Origin: an uncultured Alistipes sp.
GTDB lineage: Bacteria > Bacteroidota > Bacteroidia > Bacteroidales > Rikenellaceae
Reading direction: 5' to 3'
DNA: 50,187 nt
Assembly (NCBI GenBank): GCA_948736885.1
Contig: CAPXWY010000006.1
Coordinates: 1 to 50,187, forward strand
Shown here: in pieces, positions 34,223 to 42,723 of the stretch
Numbering within the stretch: the stretch's first letter is position 1
Layout of the letters: every line of letters begins with the position of its first letter
Made by a program: the position numbers and the translations under genes
The notes under the pieces: model-generated
The model's input: the letters and a program-made list of their open reading frames with translations, nothing else
What the model was told of the DNA's origin: nothing
The model's database searches: none

Positions 34223-35467
34223 ATGTTCTACCATCTGTTCCGTTATCTCGATCAGGCCTACGACTTTCCCGGTTCGGGCATGTTCCAGTACATTTCGTTC
34301 CGTGCGGCGGGGGCCGTCATCCTTGCGCTGCTCATCGCCGTCATCTTCGGACGCTCGATCATCGACTTCCTGCGCCGCCAGCAGATCGGCGAGGAGATCC
34401 GCGACCTGGGGCTCGAAGGACAGCTCCAGAAGCGCGGCACCCCCACCATGGGCGGACTGATCATCCTGCTGGCCATTCTGGTGCCGACGCTGCTGTTCGG
34501 GCGCCTGGACAACATCTACATCCAGCTGCTGCTCGTGTCGACCGTGTGGCTCGGGCTGATCGGCGGTCTGGACGACTACATCAAGGTCTTCCGCCACCGC
34601 AAGGAGGGGCTCAAGGGTCGCTTCAAGATCGTGGGGCAGGTCGGACTGGGCATCATCGTCGGCGCCGCCATGTGGCTTTCGCCCGACATTGCGGTGCGCG
34701 AGAAGATCACGCAGCCCGTCGAGACCGTCTATGTCAATGCCGACGGTTCGGTCGAACAGAGCGTCCGGCAGAACCTGCTGCTCAGCTCCGAGAGCACCAA
34801 AACCACCAAGACGACCATCCCCTTCATCAAGGACAACGAGTTCGACTACGGCTGGATGACCGGCGGCCGCGACATCGCCACGTGGCTGCTCTACGTGCTG
34901 GTGGCCATTCTGGTGGTGACGGCCGTGTCGAACGGCGCCAACCTCACCGACGGTCTCGACGGTCTGGCGACGGGCGTCTCGGTGCCGATCGTCATGGTGC
35001 TGGCCGTGCTGGCCTACCTCTCGGGCCACATCGTCTATGCCGACTACCTCAATATCATGTACATCCCCCAAAGCGGCGAGCTGGTGGTCTTTGCGTTCGC
35101 CATGGTCGGCGCACTGGTGGGCTTTCTGTGGTACAACTCTTTCCCGGCGCAGATCTTCATGGGCGACACGGGTTCGCTCTCCATCGGCGGCATCATCGCC
35201 GTATTCGCCCTCTGCATCCGCAAGGAGCTGCTGCTGCCGCTGCTGTGCGGCATCTTCCTGGTCGAAAGCTGCTCGGTGATGCTGCAGGTGGCCTACTTCA
35301 AGTATACGAAGCGCAAGTACGGCGAGGGACGCCGGATTTTCCTCATGTCGCCCGTACACCACCACTATCAGAAGAAAGGCATATTCGAAACCAAGATCGT
35401 CATCCGTTTCTGGATTCTCTCGCTGCTGTTGGCGGCCTTGACGCTGGTGACGCTGAAGATACGATAG
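34223..35467 (+). CDS. mraY: Phospho-N-acetylmuramoyl-pentapeptide-transferase
   Basis: A 414-residue polytopic membrane enzyme that loads UDP-MurNAc-pentapeptide onto undecaprenyl phosphate to make lipid I. Signatures are GTPTMGGLI (about 71-79), the Asp-rich [11 protein letters not shown] (about 111-121), [12 protein letters not shown] and the [11 protein letters not shown] loop. [12 protein letters not shown] near the C-terminus is the diagnostic HHH segment. It has ten or so predicted helices. Longer than E. coli MraY (360) owing to an insert around residues 160-210 ([19 protein letters not shown]), usual in Bacteroidetes as far as I recall. Confidence 0.96.
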   Translation: MFYHLFRYLDQAYDFPGSGMFQYISFRAAGAVILALLIAVIFGRSIIDFLRRQQIGEEIRDLGLEGQLQKRGTPTMGGLIILLAILVPTLLFGRLDNIYIQLLLVSTVWLGLIGGLDDYIKVFRHRKEGLKGRFKIVGQVGLGIIVGAAMWLSPDIAVREKITQPVETVYVNADGSVEQSVRQNLLLSSESTKTTKTTIPFIKDNEFDYGWMTGGRDIATWLLYVLVAILVVTAVSNGANLTDGLDGLATGVSVPIVMVLAVLAYLSGHIVYADYLNIMYIPQSGELVVFAFAMVGALVGFLWYNSFPAQIFMGDTGSLSIGGIIAVFALCIRKELLLPLLCGIFLVESCSVMLQVAYFKYTKRKYGEGRRIFLMSPVHHHYQKKGIFETKIVIRFWILSLLLAALTLVTLKIR

Positions 35468-35500
35468 GGCAAACCGAAGGAACAATCGTCCGCATCCGCA

Positions 35501-35601
35501 GCAGGCCGCAGCCTCCCCCGGCGGAGGCCCGCCCTGCGGGTCTGCAGACTCTTTTCGGAACCCGGCTCTCAGCCGGGCGCGCTCCGCAGGCTCCGGCCTG
35601 C
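35501..35601 (-). repeat. GC-rich palindromic repeat between mraY and murD
   Basis: GCAGGCCGCAGCCT (35501-35514) pairs with AGGCTCCGGCCTGC (35588-35601) with one mismatch. Inner CGGCGGAGGCC and CCCGGCT/AGCCGGG hairpins follow the family plan. It interrupts the otherwise tight cluster. Confidence 0.7.
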
Positions 35602-35630
35602 AAACGGACGGAAATAAGATTCGACGCATT

Positions 35631-36977
35631 ATGAAAAACATTGTCGTATTGGGCGGAGGCATCAGCGGCTACGGCTCGGCAATCCTCGCCAAAAAGAAAG
35701 GTTTCGGAGTCTTCCTCTCCGACAGCGGCCGCATCGCCGACCGCTACAAGCAGAAGCTCGACGAATGGCAGGTGCCCTACGAGGAAGGGGGCCACAGCGA
35801 GGAACGCATCCTTGCCGCCACGGAGGTGGTCAAGTCGCCGGGCATACCCGAGACGGCGCCCATCGTGCGGAAAATCCGCGCGGCGGGCATTCCGGTCATC
35901 TCCGAGATCGAATTCGCAGGGCGCTACATGGGCAAGGCGCGGTGCATCTGCATCACCGGATCGAACGGCAAGACGACCACCACGTCGCTCATCTACAAGA
36001 TCATGCGCGACGCCGGGCTGAACGTGGCTCTGGGCGGCAATATCGGCGAGAGCTTCGCCTACTCGGTGGCCACGGGCGACTACGACTGGTATGTGCTGGA
36101 GCTGAGTTCGTTCCAGCTCGACGGCATGTACCGTTTCCGTGCCCACATCGGGGTGCTGATGAATATCACGCCCGACCACCTCGACCGCTACGATCATTGC
36201 TTCCGGAACTACGTCGACTCGAAGATGCGCATCACGCAGAATCAGACTTCGCGCGACTGGTTCGTCTATTCGGGCGATGACGAGACGATCCGGCAGCAGC
36301 TGCCCAAGTACGACCTGCGGATGCGGCAGCTGCCTTTCGCGGCGCGCAATGCTGTGGCGAGCGGTGCGGGCGACGCCTTTCTGTGCGACGGCAAGTTTAC
36401 GGCTGCAGCAGGCAAGGAGTCGGTCGAGATCGACATGTCGAAGATACGCATCGCCGGACTTCACAACGCCTACAATGCCATGGCTGCGGCGCTCGCGACG
36501 CTGGCCGCCGGCGTGGCTCCGGCGAAGATCCGCAAGTCGCTCTACGACTTCGCGCCCGTCGAACACCGGCTCGAACCGGTGGCCGAGAAGCAGGGCGTGC
36601 TGTGGATCAACGATTCGAAGGCTACCAACGTCGACTCGGTGTGGTATGCCCTCGAAAGCATGAAACGCCCGCTGGTGTGGATCGCCGGCGGTACGGACAA
36701 GGGCAACGACTACGGCCCTTTGAAGGAGTTCGCGCGGCAGAAGGTGCACACGCTGGTCTGCATGGGGCTGGACAACGCCAAGCTGGTGGGCGAGTTTTCG
36801 GGCGTCGTGCCCGATGTGGTCTCCGTCGATTCGTTCGAGGCGGCCATGACCGCGGCCAAGGCCGCCGCACGTCCCGGCGATGCGGTGCTGTTGTCGCCCG
36901 CCTGTGCTTCGTTCGACCTTTTCAAGAACTACGAGCACCGCGGCGAGATGTTCAAGAATTGGGTAAATCAGCATTGA
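35631..36977 (+). CDS. murD: UDP-N-acetylmuramoylalanine--D-glutamate ligase
   Basis: A 448-residue Mur ligase adding D-glutamate to UDP-MurNAc-L-Ala. The N-terminal Rossmann start is VVLGGGISGYGSAILA (residues 4-19). The ATP P-loop GSNGKTT is at about 113-119, NITPDHLDRY is in the central domain, and WINDSKATN is in the C-terminal domain. Its stop is one base from the ftsW start. Confidence 0.96.
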   Translation: MKNIVVLGGGISGYGSAILAKKKGFGVFLSDSGRIADRYKQKLDEWQVPYEEGGHSEERILAATEVVKSPGIPETAPIVRKIRAAGIPVISEIEFAGRYMGKARCICITGSNGKTTTTSLIYKIMRDAGLNVALGGNIGESFAYSVATGDYDWYVLELSSFQLDGMYRFRAHIGVLMNITPDHLDRYDHCFRNYVDSKMRITQNQTSRDWFVYSGDDETIRQQLPKYDLRMRQLPFAARNAVASGAGDAFLCDGKFTAAAGKESVEIDMSKIRIAGLHNAYNAMAAALATLAAGVAPAKIRKSLYDFAPVEHRLEPVAEKQGVLWINDSKATNVDSVWYALESMKRPLVWIAGGTDKGNDYGPLKEFARQKVHTLVCMGLDNAKLVGEFSGVVPDVVSVDSFEAAMTAAKAAARPGDAVLLSPACASFDLFKNYEHRGEMFKNWVNQH

Positions 36978-36978
36978 T

Positions 36979-38223
36979 ATGAACGACGTTGCCGAGCCGC
37001 ACGGTTGGCGGCCTTTCACGGGTGACCGCGTGCTGTGGGTCATCATCGCCACGCTCGCCACCATCTCCGTGCTGGTGGTCTATTCCTCCACGGCCAAGAT
37101 GGCCTACGACGCCCATACGGCGCGTTCGACGGCCCATTTCCTGCGGTCGCAGTTCACCGTGCTCGGCGGCAGCCTTTTCGCCATGCTCGTGGTGCAGCGC
37201 ATCAACAGCCGGGTCTACAACTTCTTCGCGCGGCCGGTCTACTTTCTCTCGGTGCTGGCCACCGTGGCGGTCTATTTCATCGGGGTGTCGATCAACGGCG
37301 CGGCACGCTGGATTCCGCTCGGCCCCATCCAGTTCCAGCCCTCCGAGGCGCTGAAGGTCGCTACGGTGCTTTTTCTGGCCCAGCAGCTCGCCGGGCGCCA
37401 GTCGAAGATCGACAAGATACGCATCGTGCCTTCGTGGAAGTTCTGGACCTGGACGACGCCCCCGCAGCAGAAGATCTGGCGCGAGGGCACGTGGCCCATT
37501 CTGATGCCCGTGCTGGTCGCCTGTCTGGTCATTTTTCCGGCCCACTTCTCGTCGGCGCTGCTCGTTTTCCTGGCGTCGTGGGTCATGATGCTCATCGGGC
37601 GCGTGCGTTTCGGCGAGCTGCTCAAGCTGCTGGCTTGGGCCGTCGCCGCAGCCGTGCTGGCCACCCAGCTCAACCTGGGGCGCGGCGGGACCGCCGGCAA
37701 TAGGTTCGACACCTGGGTCCGCCTCTGGTCGGAGCCGCAGACCGAAAAGCCGATCGATTACCTCACCGACACCGAGCGTTCGATGATCGCCATCCACAAC
37801 GGCGGCATCTTCGGCGAGGGGGCCGGGCAGAGCGCCATGCGCGTGGAGATGATCCACCCCGAGAGCGACTATGCCTTCGCCTTTTTCGTCGAGGAGTACG
37901 GATTGTTGCTGGCCGTCGTGCTGTTGATGCTCTACTTGTGGATATTCTTCCGCGCGATCGAGATTTTCCGGCGTTGCGGCACGGCTTTCCCCGGGCTGCT
38001 CGTGCTGGGCCTCGCCTTGCAGATCACCTGCCAGGCGCTGCTGCACATCATGGTCACGGTCAATATGTGTCCCGAGACCGGGCAGACCCTGCCGCTCATT
38101 TCGCGCGGCGGTTCGGCCGTGCTCTTCACGGCCATTGCCCTGGGCATGATCCTCAGCGTCAGCCGTCAGAACGACGAGAAGTCGCACGACACGCCCAAGG
38201 GCGAAACATTGTACGGGAATTAA
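36979..38223 (+). CDS. ftsW: Septal peptidoglycan polymerase FtsW (SEDS family)
   Basis: A 414-residue polytopic SEDS glycosyltransferase. N-terminal helices start at VLWVIIATLATISVLVVYSS. Other signatures are GAARWIPLGPIQFQPSEALKVA (about 99-120), FVEEYGLLLAVVLL (periplasmic-loop motif) and PLISRGGSAVLFTAIALG near the C-terminus (about 373-390). Its position after murD and with ftsI favours FtsW over RodA. The usual next gene, murG, is not here. Confidence 0.93.
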   Translation: MNDVAEPHGWRPFTGDRVLWVIIATLATISVLVVYSSTAKMAYDAHTARSTAHFLRSQFTVLGGSLFAMLVVQRINSRVYNFFARPVYFLSVLATVAVYFIGVSINGAARWIPLGPIQFQPSEALKVATVLFLAQQLAGRQSKIDKIRIVPSWKFWTWTTPPQQKIWREGTWPILMPVLVACLVIFPAHFSSALLVFLASWVMMLIGRVRFGELLKLLAWAVAAAVLATQLNLGRGGTAGNRFDTWVRLWSEPQTEKPIDYLTDTERSMIAIHNGGIFGEGAGQSAMRVEMIHPESDYAFAFFVEEYGLLLAVVLLMLYLWIFFRAIEIFRRCGTAFPGLLVLGLALQITCQALLHIMVTVNMCPETGQTLPLISRGGSAVLFTAIALGMILSVSRQNDEKSHDTPKGETLYGN

Positions 38224-38224
38224 A

Positions 38225-38305
38225 AATTCATAATTCACAATTCATAATTGCTTGGTGAACGAATTGGTCGGTTCCGATTATGAATTGTGAATTCTAAATT
38301 GTGAA
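38225..38305. repeat. AT-rich dispersed repeat, large hairpin after ftsW
   Basis: AATTCACAATTCATAAT (38232-38248) and ATTATGAATTGTGAATT (38277-38293) are perfect 17-bp inverted arms around a 28-base loop. A further partial copy follows at 38296-38308. It occupies the whole gap between ftsW and hslR, at the point where the cluster is broken. Confidence 0.75.
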
Positions 38306-38310
38306 TTGAA

Positions 38311-38706
38311 ATGGCAGACGCTATCCGTTTGGACAAATATTTGTGGGCCGTGCGGGTTTTCAAGACCCGCAGCGATGCGGCCGACGCCATCCGCAACAAC
38401 AAGGTCACGGTCGACGGGGCCTATGCCAAGCCCTCGCGCGAGGTGAAGATCGGCGACCGCATCGAAGTGCGGCGCCAGCAGGTGACCTATTCCTATAAGG
38501 TGCTCGACCTGGTTTCGAGCCGCCAGCCCGCCAAGAACGTGCCCGATTACTGCCTCAACATCACGCCGCAGGAGGAGCTCGACAAGCTCAACGTGCCGCG
38601 CGAAACCATCTTCGTCTTCCGCGACCGCGGCACCGGGCGTCCGACCAAGAAGGAGCGCCGCGACCTCGACGAGCTGATGGACGGGATTTATTACGACGAG
38701 GAGTAG
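38311..38706 (+). CDS. hslR: S4-domain RNA-binding protein (Hsp15/HslR-like)
   Basis: A 131-residue protein. The S4 RNA-binding fold spans residues ~4-60: IRLDKYLWAVRVFKTRSDAADAI, then NNKVTVDGAYAKPSREVKIGD. The C-terminal tail is charged (RGTGRPTKKERRDLDELMDG). E. coli Hsp15 recognises stalled 50S subunits carrying nascent chains, and this protein probably acts similarly. The upstream AT-rich hairpin isolates it from ftsW; no clear promoter of its own is visible. Confidence 0.85.
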   Translation: MADAIRLDKYLWAVRVFKTRSDAADAIRNNKVTVDGAYAKPSREVKIGDRIEVRRQQVTYSYKVLDLVSSRQPAKNVPDYCLNITPQEELDKLNVPRETIFVFRDRGTGRPTKKERRDLDELMDGIYYDEE

Positions 38707-38708
38707 CG

Positions 38709-38740
38709 TTTGGCCGGGCGGGAAATATTTGCTATCTTTG
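38709..38740 (+). promoter_or_regulatory. Promoter of the MATE transporter leader
   Basis: TTTG (38709-38712) and TATCTTTG (38733-38740) are separated by 20 bases, a textbook Bacteroidetes -33/-7 pair. Confidence 0.75.
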
Positions 38741-38745
38741 CACCG

Positions 38746-38840
38746 AAATAGAAAGGAGTTTTGTAATCCTCATCGGAGGGTCGCATACACGGCCGGATAA
38801 GATGACTGGGTAAAACCACGACGCTTGTCCGGCCTTTTTT
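38746..38840 (+). ncRNA. Leader RNA with intrinsic terminator upstream of the MATE gene
   Basis: A ~95-base transcript is predicted from the promoter to a terminator. GGCCGGATAAG (38791-38801) pairs with CTTGTCCGGCC (38824-38834), one G-U pair included, followed by six T. Upstream segments can form alternative pairs (AGGA with TCCT; CCTC with GAGG around 38754-38780). This could be an attenuator or riboswitch controlling the transporter, or an independent small RNA. I do not recognise a known riboswitch class. Confidence 0.6.
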
Positions 38841-38873
38841 GTGCCCGCCGGTGAATGACAGCAATTTCGGTTT

Positions 38874-40214
38874 ATGGAAAGAGACGCATTGGACCTCGGG
38901 ACGGAACATGTCGGCCGCCTGTTCCGCAAGTTTTTCGTTCCCACGCTGCTGGGTATGCTCAGCATCTCGGCCGTCACGGTCGCCGACGGCATTTTTGTCG
39001 GCCATGGGGTCGGCAGCGACGGCATCGCCGCCATCAACATCTGCATTCCGCTGCTGATGCTCTTCACGGGCTTCGGACTGATGGTCGGAGCCGGCTGTTC
39101 GGTCGTTGCATCGATCCATCTCGCCCGGCAGCAGATCAAGGCTGCGCGCATCAACGTCACGCAGGCGCTTTTGTTCGTCACCCTTGTTACGTTGGTCTGT
39201 TCGTCCTTGATTCTTGGTTTCGTGCGCCCTGTTGCTGCGTGGCTCGGGTCGTCGGAGCATCTGTTGCCCATGGTCGTCGATTATCTGTGGGGTTTCGTTC
39301 CGGCACTGGTTCCTCAGATGTGGGTCGCCGTGGGATTGTTCGTCGTGCGTCTGGACGGCGCGCCCCGTCTGGCCATGTGGTGCAGCGTCGTTTCGGCATT
39401 GGTCAACGTCGTGCTCGACTGGTTCTTCGTCTTTCCGTTGGGGTGGGGCGTCTTCGGAGCGGCGCTCGCGTCGACCCTGGCCGTAGCCATAGGAGGCATA
39501 ATCGTCGGGGTCTATCTTTTCCGTCGGGCTCGGACATTGCGGTTTTATCCTCTCAAAGCCAGCCGTAAAAGCCTGCGTCTCACCTTGCGTAACATTGGTT
39601 ACCAGTGCCGCATCGGGGCGTCGGCCATGTTGGGCGAGGCGACGATGGCCGTGCTGATGTTCACCGGCAATCTGGTCTTCATGCACTATCTGGGCGACGA
39701 CGGTGTGGGGGCGTTCGGCATAGCCTGCTACTATGCGCCGTTCGTTTTCATGATAGGCAATGCTGTGGCCCAGTCGGCCCAGCCGATCGTCAGCTTCAAC
39801 TTCGGAGCCGCCCGTCTCGACCGGGTTGCCGCGGTACAGCGTGTCGCCCTTGCCACGGCTGTTTTTTGCGGCGGGGCGGTCGCGCTGGCTTTCGTGGGGT
39901 GTCCGCAGCTGCTGGTCGGGCTGTTTCTGCCGTTGGAGACGGCGGCGGCCCGGCTCGCCGTTGAGGGTTTTCCGCTCTTCGCTGCCGGATTCGTCTGCTT
40001 CGTCGTCAACCTCGCCGCCATCGGCTATTACCAAAGTCTCGAACGGGTGCGTCCGGCAACGTTTTTCGCTCTTTTGCGCGGATTCTTCTTCCTTGTCCCC
40101 GCTTTCGTTTTGCTACCCCGTCTGTGCGGTACGCCCGGCATCTGGTTGGCCATGCCGCTTTCCGAAACCCTCACCATGCTGGCGCTCGGGGTCTATTGGC
40201 GGCGGAGAAGTTGA
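38874..40214 (+). CDS. MATE family efflux transporter
   Basis: A 446-residue protein with about twelve membrane helices in two repeated halves. The first half starts LFRKFFVPTLLGMLSISAVTVADGIFVG and the second VTLGEATMAVL-type (GASAMLGEATMAVLMFTGN, about residue 246). AQSAQPIVSFNFGA (about 297-310) is the family's NxG-type signature. MATE proteins export drugs or metabolites using Na+ or H+ gradients; substrate unknown. Codon use is slightly more T-rich than in the neighbouring cell-wall genes. The leader at 38746-38840 probably regulates it. Confidence 0.92.
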   Translation: MERDALDLGTEHVGRLFRKFFVPTLLGMLSISAVTVADGIFVGHGVGSDGIAAINICIPLLMLFTGFGLMVGAGCSVVASIHLARQQIKAARINVTQALLFVTLVTLVCSSLILGFVRPVAAWLGSSEHLLPMVVDYLWGFVPALVPQMWVAVGLFVVRLDGAPRLAMWCSVVSALVNVVLDWFFVFPLGWGVFGAALASTLAVAIGGIIVGVYLFRRARTLRFYPLKASRKSLRLTLRNIGYQCRIGASAMLGEATMAVLMFTGNLVFMHYLGDDGVGAFGIACYYAPFVFMIGNAVAQSAQPIVSFNFGAARLDRVAAVQRVALATAVFCGGAVALAFVGCPQLLVGLFLPLETAAARLAVEGFPLFAAGFVCFVVNLAAIGYYQSLERVRPATFFALLRGFFFLVPAFVLLPRLCGTPGIWLAMPLSETLTMLALGVYWRRRS

Positions 40215-40246
40215 GAACGGAATTTTCTTTGAGCGGTACGTATGGA

Positions 40247-40287
40247 AAAACCCGCAGCATGACGCAAAAATTCATGCTGCGGGTTTT
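40247..40287. terminator. Bidirectional terminator between MATE and pth genes
   Basis: A perfect 16-bp stem (40247-40262 with 40272-40287) has an A-run on one side and a T-run on the other, serving the convergent MATE and rplY-pth transcripts. Confidence 0.9.
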
Positions 40288-40360
40288 GAGTGGCGGAGGA
40301 TTCCGATCCGGACTTCGGCTTCCGACCGGTGCGGTATCGCAGGGGCTTGTCGCCGTTCGC

Positions 40361-40924
40361 CTACTTCTTGTTGAAGAAGTTCATCGTCCGTTCGATGCCC
40401 ACCGTGGCGAACGACAGGATTGCGTCGCCGAAGATCTTGAGCCGTTCGGGCAGCGCCTCGCGCTCCTCGGCCGTCCATTCGCCCAGCACGTAGTCGACCT
40501 GATGGCCGCGCGGGAAGTCGCCGCCTACGCCGAAGCGCATCCGTGCGAAATCTTCGGTACCCAGCAGCTCGGCGATGTTTTTCAGCCCGTTGTGGCCGCC
40601 GGCGCTTCCCCGCTGCCGGATGCGCAGCGCGCCGAACGGCAGGGCGATGTCGTCGGATACGACCAGCAGGTTCTCGCGCGGAATCTTCTCCGCGTCGAGC
40701 CAGTAGCGCACCGCCTTGCCCGAGAGGTTCATGTAGGTCGATGGTTTGAGCAGCACCAGCGTGCGGCCTTTGTGCCGGAGTTCGGCCGTATCGCCGTAGC
40801 GGGCGGTGGTAAAAAGCGCGTTGGACGCCCCGGCCAGGGCGTCCAACACTTTGAATCCGATGTTGTGGCGGGTGTCGGCGTATTCGGCGCCGATGTTGCC
40901 CAGCCCAACGATGAGGTATTTCAT
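40361..40924 (-). CDS. pth: Peptidyl-tRNA hydrolase
   Basis: A 187-residue enzyme that frees tRNA from prematurely dropped peptidyl-tRNA. It starts [28 protein letters not shown] with the catalytic His in TRHNIGF (His20). [15 protein letters not shown] and [28 protein letters not shown] include the conserved Asn and Asp. Its 5' end is 13 bases from the rplY stop, forming the common L25-Pth operon. Confidence 0.96.
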   Translation of the reverse strand: MKYLIVGLGNIGAEYADTRHNIGFKVLDALAGASNALFTTARYGDTAELRHKGRTLVLLKPSTYMNLSGKAVRYWLDAEKIPRENLLVVSDDIALPFGALRIRQRGSAGGHNGLKNIAELLGTEDFARMRFGVGGDFPRGHQVDYVLGEWTAEEREALPERLKIFGDAILSFATVGIERTMNFFNKK

Positions 40925-40937
40925 GCCGCTTCAGCGA

Positions 40938-41513
40938 TTATTTGCCTTCGGCAGCGGCGGCACCGCGCGAAGCACGGGTTACGCGCACGGCACATACGGC
41001 CGTCGTGGCGGGGGTCACGAACTTGATGTTCTCCATCTTCAGGTCGCCCACGAAGATGGTCTTGCCGACGCCCAGCGGCGTTACGTCCACTACGATCTCG
41101 TCGGGCAGGTTCTCCACCAGAGCGCTCACGGTCAGCTTGCGGGCCGAGAGGGCCAGCTTACCGCCGACCTTCACGCCTTCGGCGTTACCGGTCAGACGCA
41201 CCGGAATGGCGATCGATACGGGCTTGCCCGCAGCGATGCGGTAGAAGTCGAGGTGCAGAATCTCCTCGCGCACGGGGTGGAACTGCGCTTCGCGAAGCAC
41301 GGCCTTCTCGGTCTTGCCGTCGAAGTCGAACTCTACGATGTAGGAGTTGGGGGTGTAGATCAGCGATTTGATCTCGCGGGGGTCGACCGAGAACGATACG
41401 CTCTCGCCGTTGCCGCACAATACGCAGGGGATCAGCCCCTCGCGGCGTACCGCCTTGGCGGCCTTCTTGCCGAAGTCTGCGCGCTTGGTCGCTTTTACAG
41501 CAATGGTTTTCAT
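40938..41513 (-). CDS. rplY: 50S ribosomal protein L25 (Ctc/TL5 long form)
   Basis: A 191-residue long-form L25. The N-terminal 5S rRNA-binding domain (~1-92) starts MKTIAVKATKRADFGKKAAKAVRREGLIPCVLCG. The C-terminal TL5/CTC beta domain includes HLDFYRIAAGKPVSIAIPVRLTG and NLPDEIVVDVTPLGVGKTIFVGDL. It ends in an Ala/Gly/Glu tail. The leader contains a hairpin, ACGGTC/GACCGT (41556-41572), between promoter and start. Confidence 0.95.
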   Translation of the reverse strand: MKTIAVKATKRADFGKKAAKAVRREGLIPCVLCGNGESVSFSVDPREIKSLIYTPNSYIVEFDFDGKTEKAVLREAQFHPVREEILHLDFYRIAAGKPVSIAIPVRLTGNAEGVKVGGKLALSARKLTVSALVENLPDEIVVDVTPLGVGKTIFVGDLKMENIKFVTPATTAVCAVRVTRASRGAAAAEGK

Positions 41514-41599
41514 GTTGTTTTTTGTTTTTTGTTGTTACCGTCGGCGGTTCTCAACACGGTCTCGCGGACCGTATCCCATTTCCGCCTGTTTTCGAGGGG

Positions 41600-41607
41600 C
41601 AAAGATA
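41600..41607 (-). promoter_or_regulatory. -7 box of the rplY-pth operon
   Basis: On the minus strand TATCTTTG matches TAnnTTTG. The AT-rich repeat at 41614-41650 lies immediately upstream and could supply a -33 TTG. Confidence 0.65.
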
Positions 41608-41613
41608 GGAAGA

Positions 41614-41650
41614 AATAATTCACAATTCACAATTTGCAATTCAAAATTTT
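41614..41650. repeat. AT-rich dispersed repeat upstream of rplY
   Basis: AATTCACAATTCACAATTTG belongs to the family at 13637, 34140 and 38225. It marks the boundary between the rplY promoter and the phage-type gene block. Confidence 0.65.
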
Positions 41651-41735
41651 CGAATTCTGCAAAAAGCAGAGCATTCGGAGCCGTTTCCCATCGCGCTGCT
41701 CTGGGGCGGAAGACGGGGCGTGGAATGATTGCGAA

Positions 41736-42140
41736 TCACGCATCCTTGTAGAGCTCCCAGCCCCGTTCCACTTGGCGCATGTCGGCCGCCACGCCGTTTT
41801 CCACCCGCGAGATGGCCGCGGCGATGGGCACCATGGTCTTGCGGTCGCGCGTGTCGAGGGGTTCGTGGGGTCCGATGCCCGTTCGGTCCGATACGGCCCG
41901 GATGTAGGCGTCGGTGCGGTTTTCGCTCGGCGGGGCCCAGCGTGCGATCATCTCCGCGATGGTGCGCAGGCCGTGGCGCGTGCGGTAGGTGTGCAGCAGC
42001 ACGAAAATCGCCCGGTAGCCCCACGCCAGCGATTCGAATTGTTTGAAGGCCGGATCGCGCGACGGGACGACTTCGCCCTTGTAACGTCCTCTCGAGCGGC
42101 GGATGTTGCCCGGATTGCAGTTTTTCAGTCCTCTTGACAT
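41736..42140 (-). CDS. Phage structural protein P5-like, probable virion muramidase
   Basis: A 134-residue protein starting MSRGLKNCNPGNIRRS. It has the family pattern NPGNIR, FESLAWGYRAIFVLLHTY, RWAPPSENRTDAYIRAVSDRTGI and a final ISRVENG. Homologues are annotated as phage 'structural protein' or P5 and are thought to be lysozyme-like. It is the last gene in the direction of transcription of the phage-type block. Confidence 0.75.
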   Translation of the reverse strand: MSRGLKNCNPGNIRRSRGRYKGEVVPSRDPAFKQFESLAWGYRAIFVLLHTYRTRHGLRTIAEMIARWAPPSENRTDAYIRAVSDRTGIGPHEPLDTRDRKTMVPIAAAISRVENGVAADMRQVERGWELYKDA

Positions 42141-42225
42141 GTCTTTGGATTTTGTAGTTTTGTTTCATCAAAAAACGGCGGCCTTCGATCGTCGGGGCCG
42201 CCGTCGGGGTGCCGGTGCCGGCAGG

Positions 42226-42708
42226 TCAGCGGCCGTCGTCCGGCAGGATGATGCCGCCCGCGATCGAGCAGCGGGCCGCCCGGTTTTCATCGGCGACGTA
42301 TTCCGGATAGCGGATTTTGTTCGTCGCCAGATGGTCCGTTGCGCGTTGCAGCAGCGTGCGGGCCTCTTCCAGCAGTTGGCGGCGCAGCTGCCTGCGGGCT
42401 TCGTCGCCGGCTGCCGTGCCGTTGGCCGGTTTCGGGGCCGCGGTGCCCAAGCGGTCGGTGCGGACGTCCAGGCGCGCCTGCACCAGCGCACGGGTGTAAA
42501 GCGCCGTCGGGGCTGCCAGGCAGTCGGTGACAAGGTCGGGGTAGACGCCCGCCAGCAGCCGGTCGTGGAGTTTGCGGCCGATGACCGGTACGATCCAGCG
42601 TTGTTCGGCCGCCGCGATGTCTGCTTCGGCGATCGTTGCCGGCGGCAGGATTTCGCCGTCGCCGAACGCTGTTTTCAGCACTTGTAATGGGGTGATGAGC
42701 GTTTTCAT
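42226..42708 (-). CDS. Phage protein, DUF6712-like, probable head-tail connector
   Basis: A 160-residue, mainly helical protein downstream of the portal gene. MKTLITPLQVLKTAFGDGEILPPATI and the AEQRWIVPVIGRKLHD segment resemble the DUF6712 family found next to phage capsid and portal genes in Bacteroidetes. The location suggests a neck or connector role. No catalytic motif is visible. Confidence 0.6.
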   Translation of the reverse strand: MKTLITPLQVLKTAFGDGEILPPATIAEADIAAAEQRWIVPVIGRKLHDRLLAGVYPDLVTDCLAAPTALYTRALVQARLDVRTDRLGTAAPKPANGTAAGDEARRQLRRQLLEEARTLLQRATDHLATNKIRYPEYVADENRAARCSIAGGIILPDDGR

Positions 42709-42723
42709 ATCGAATCGTGCGTT

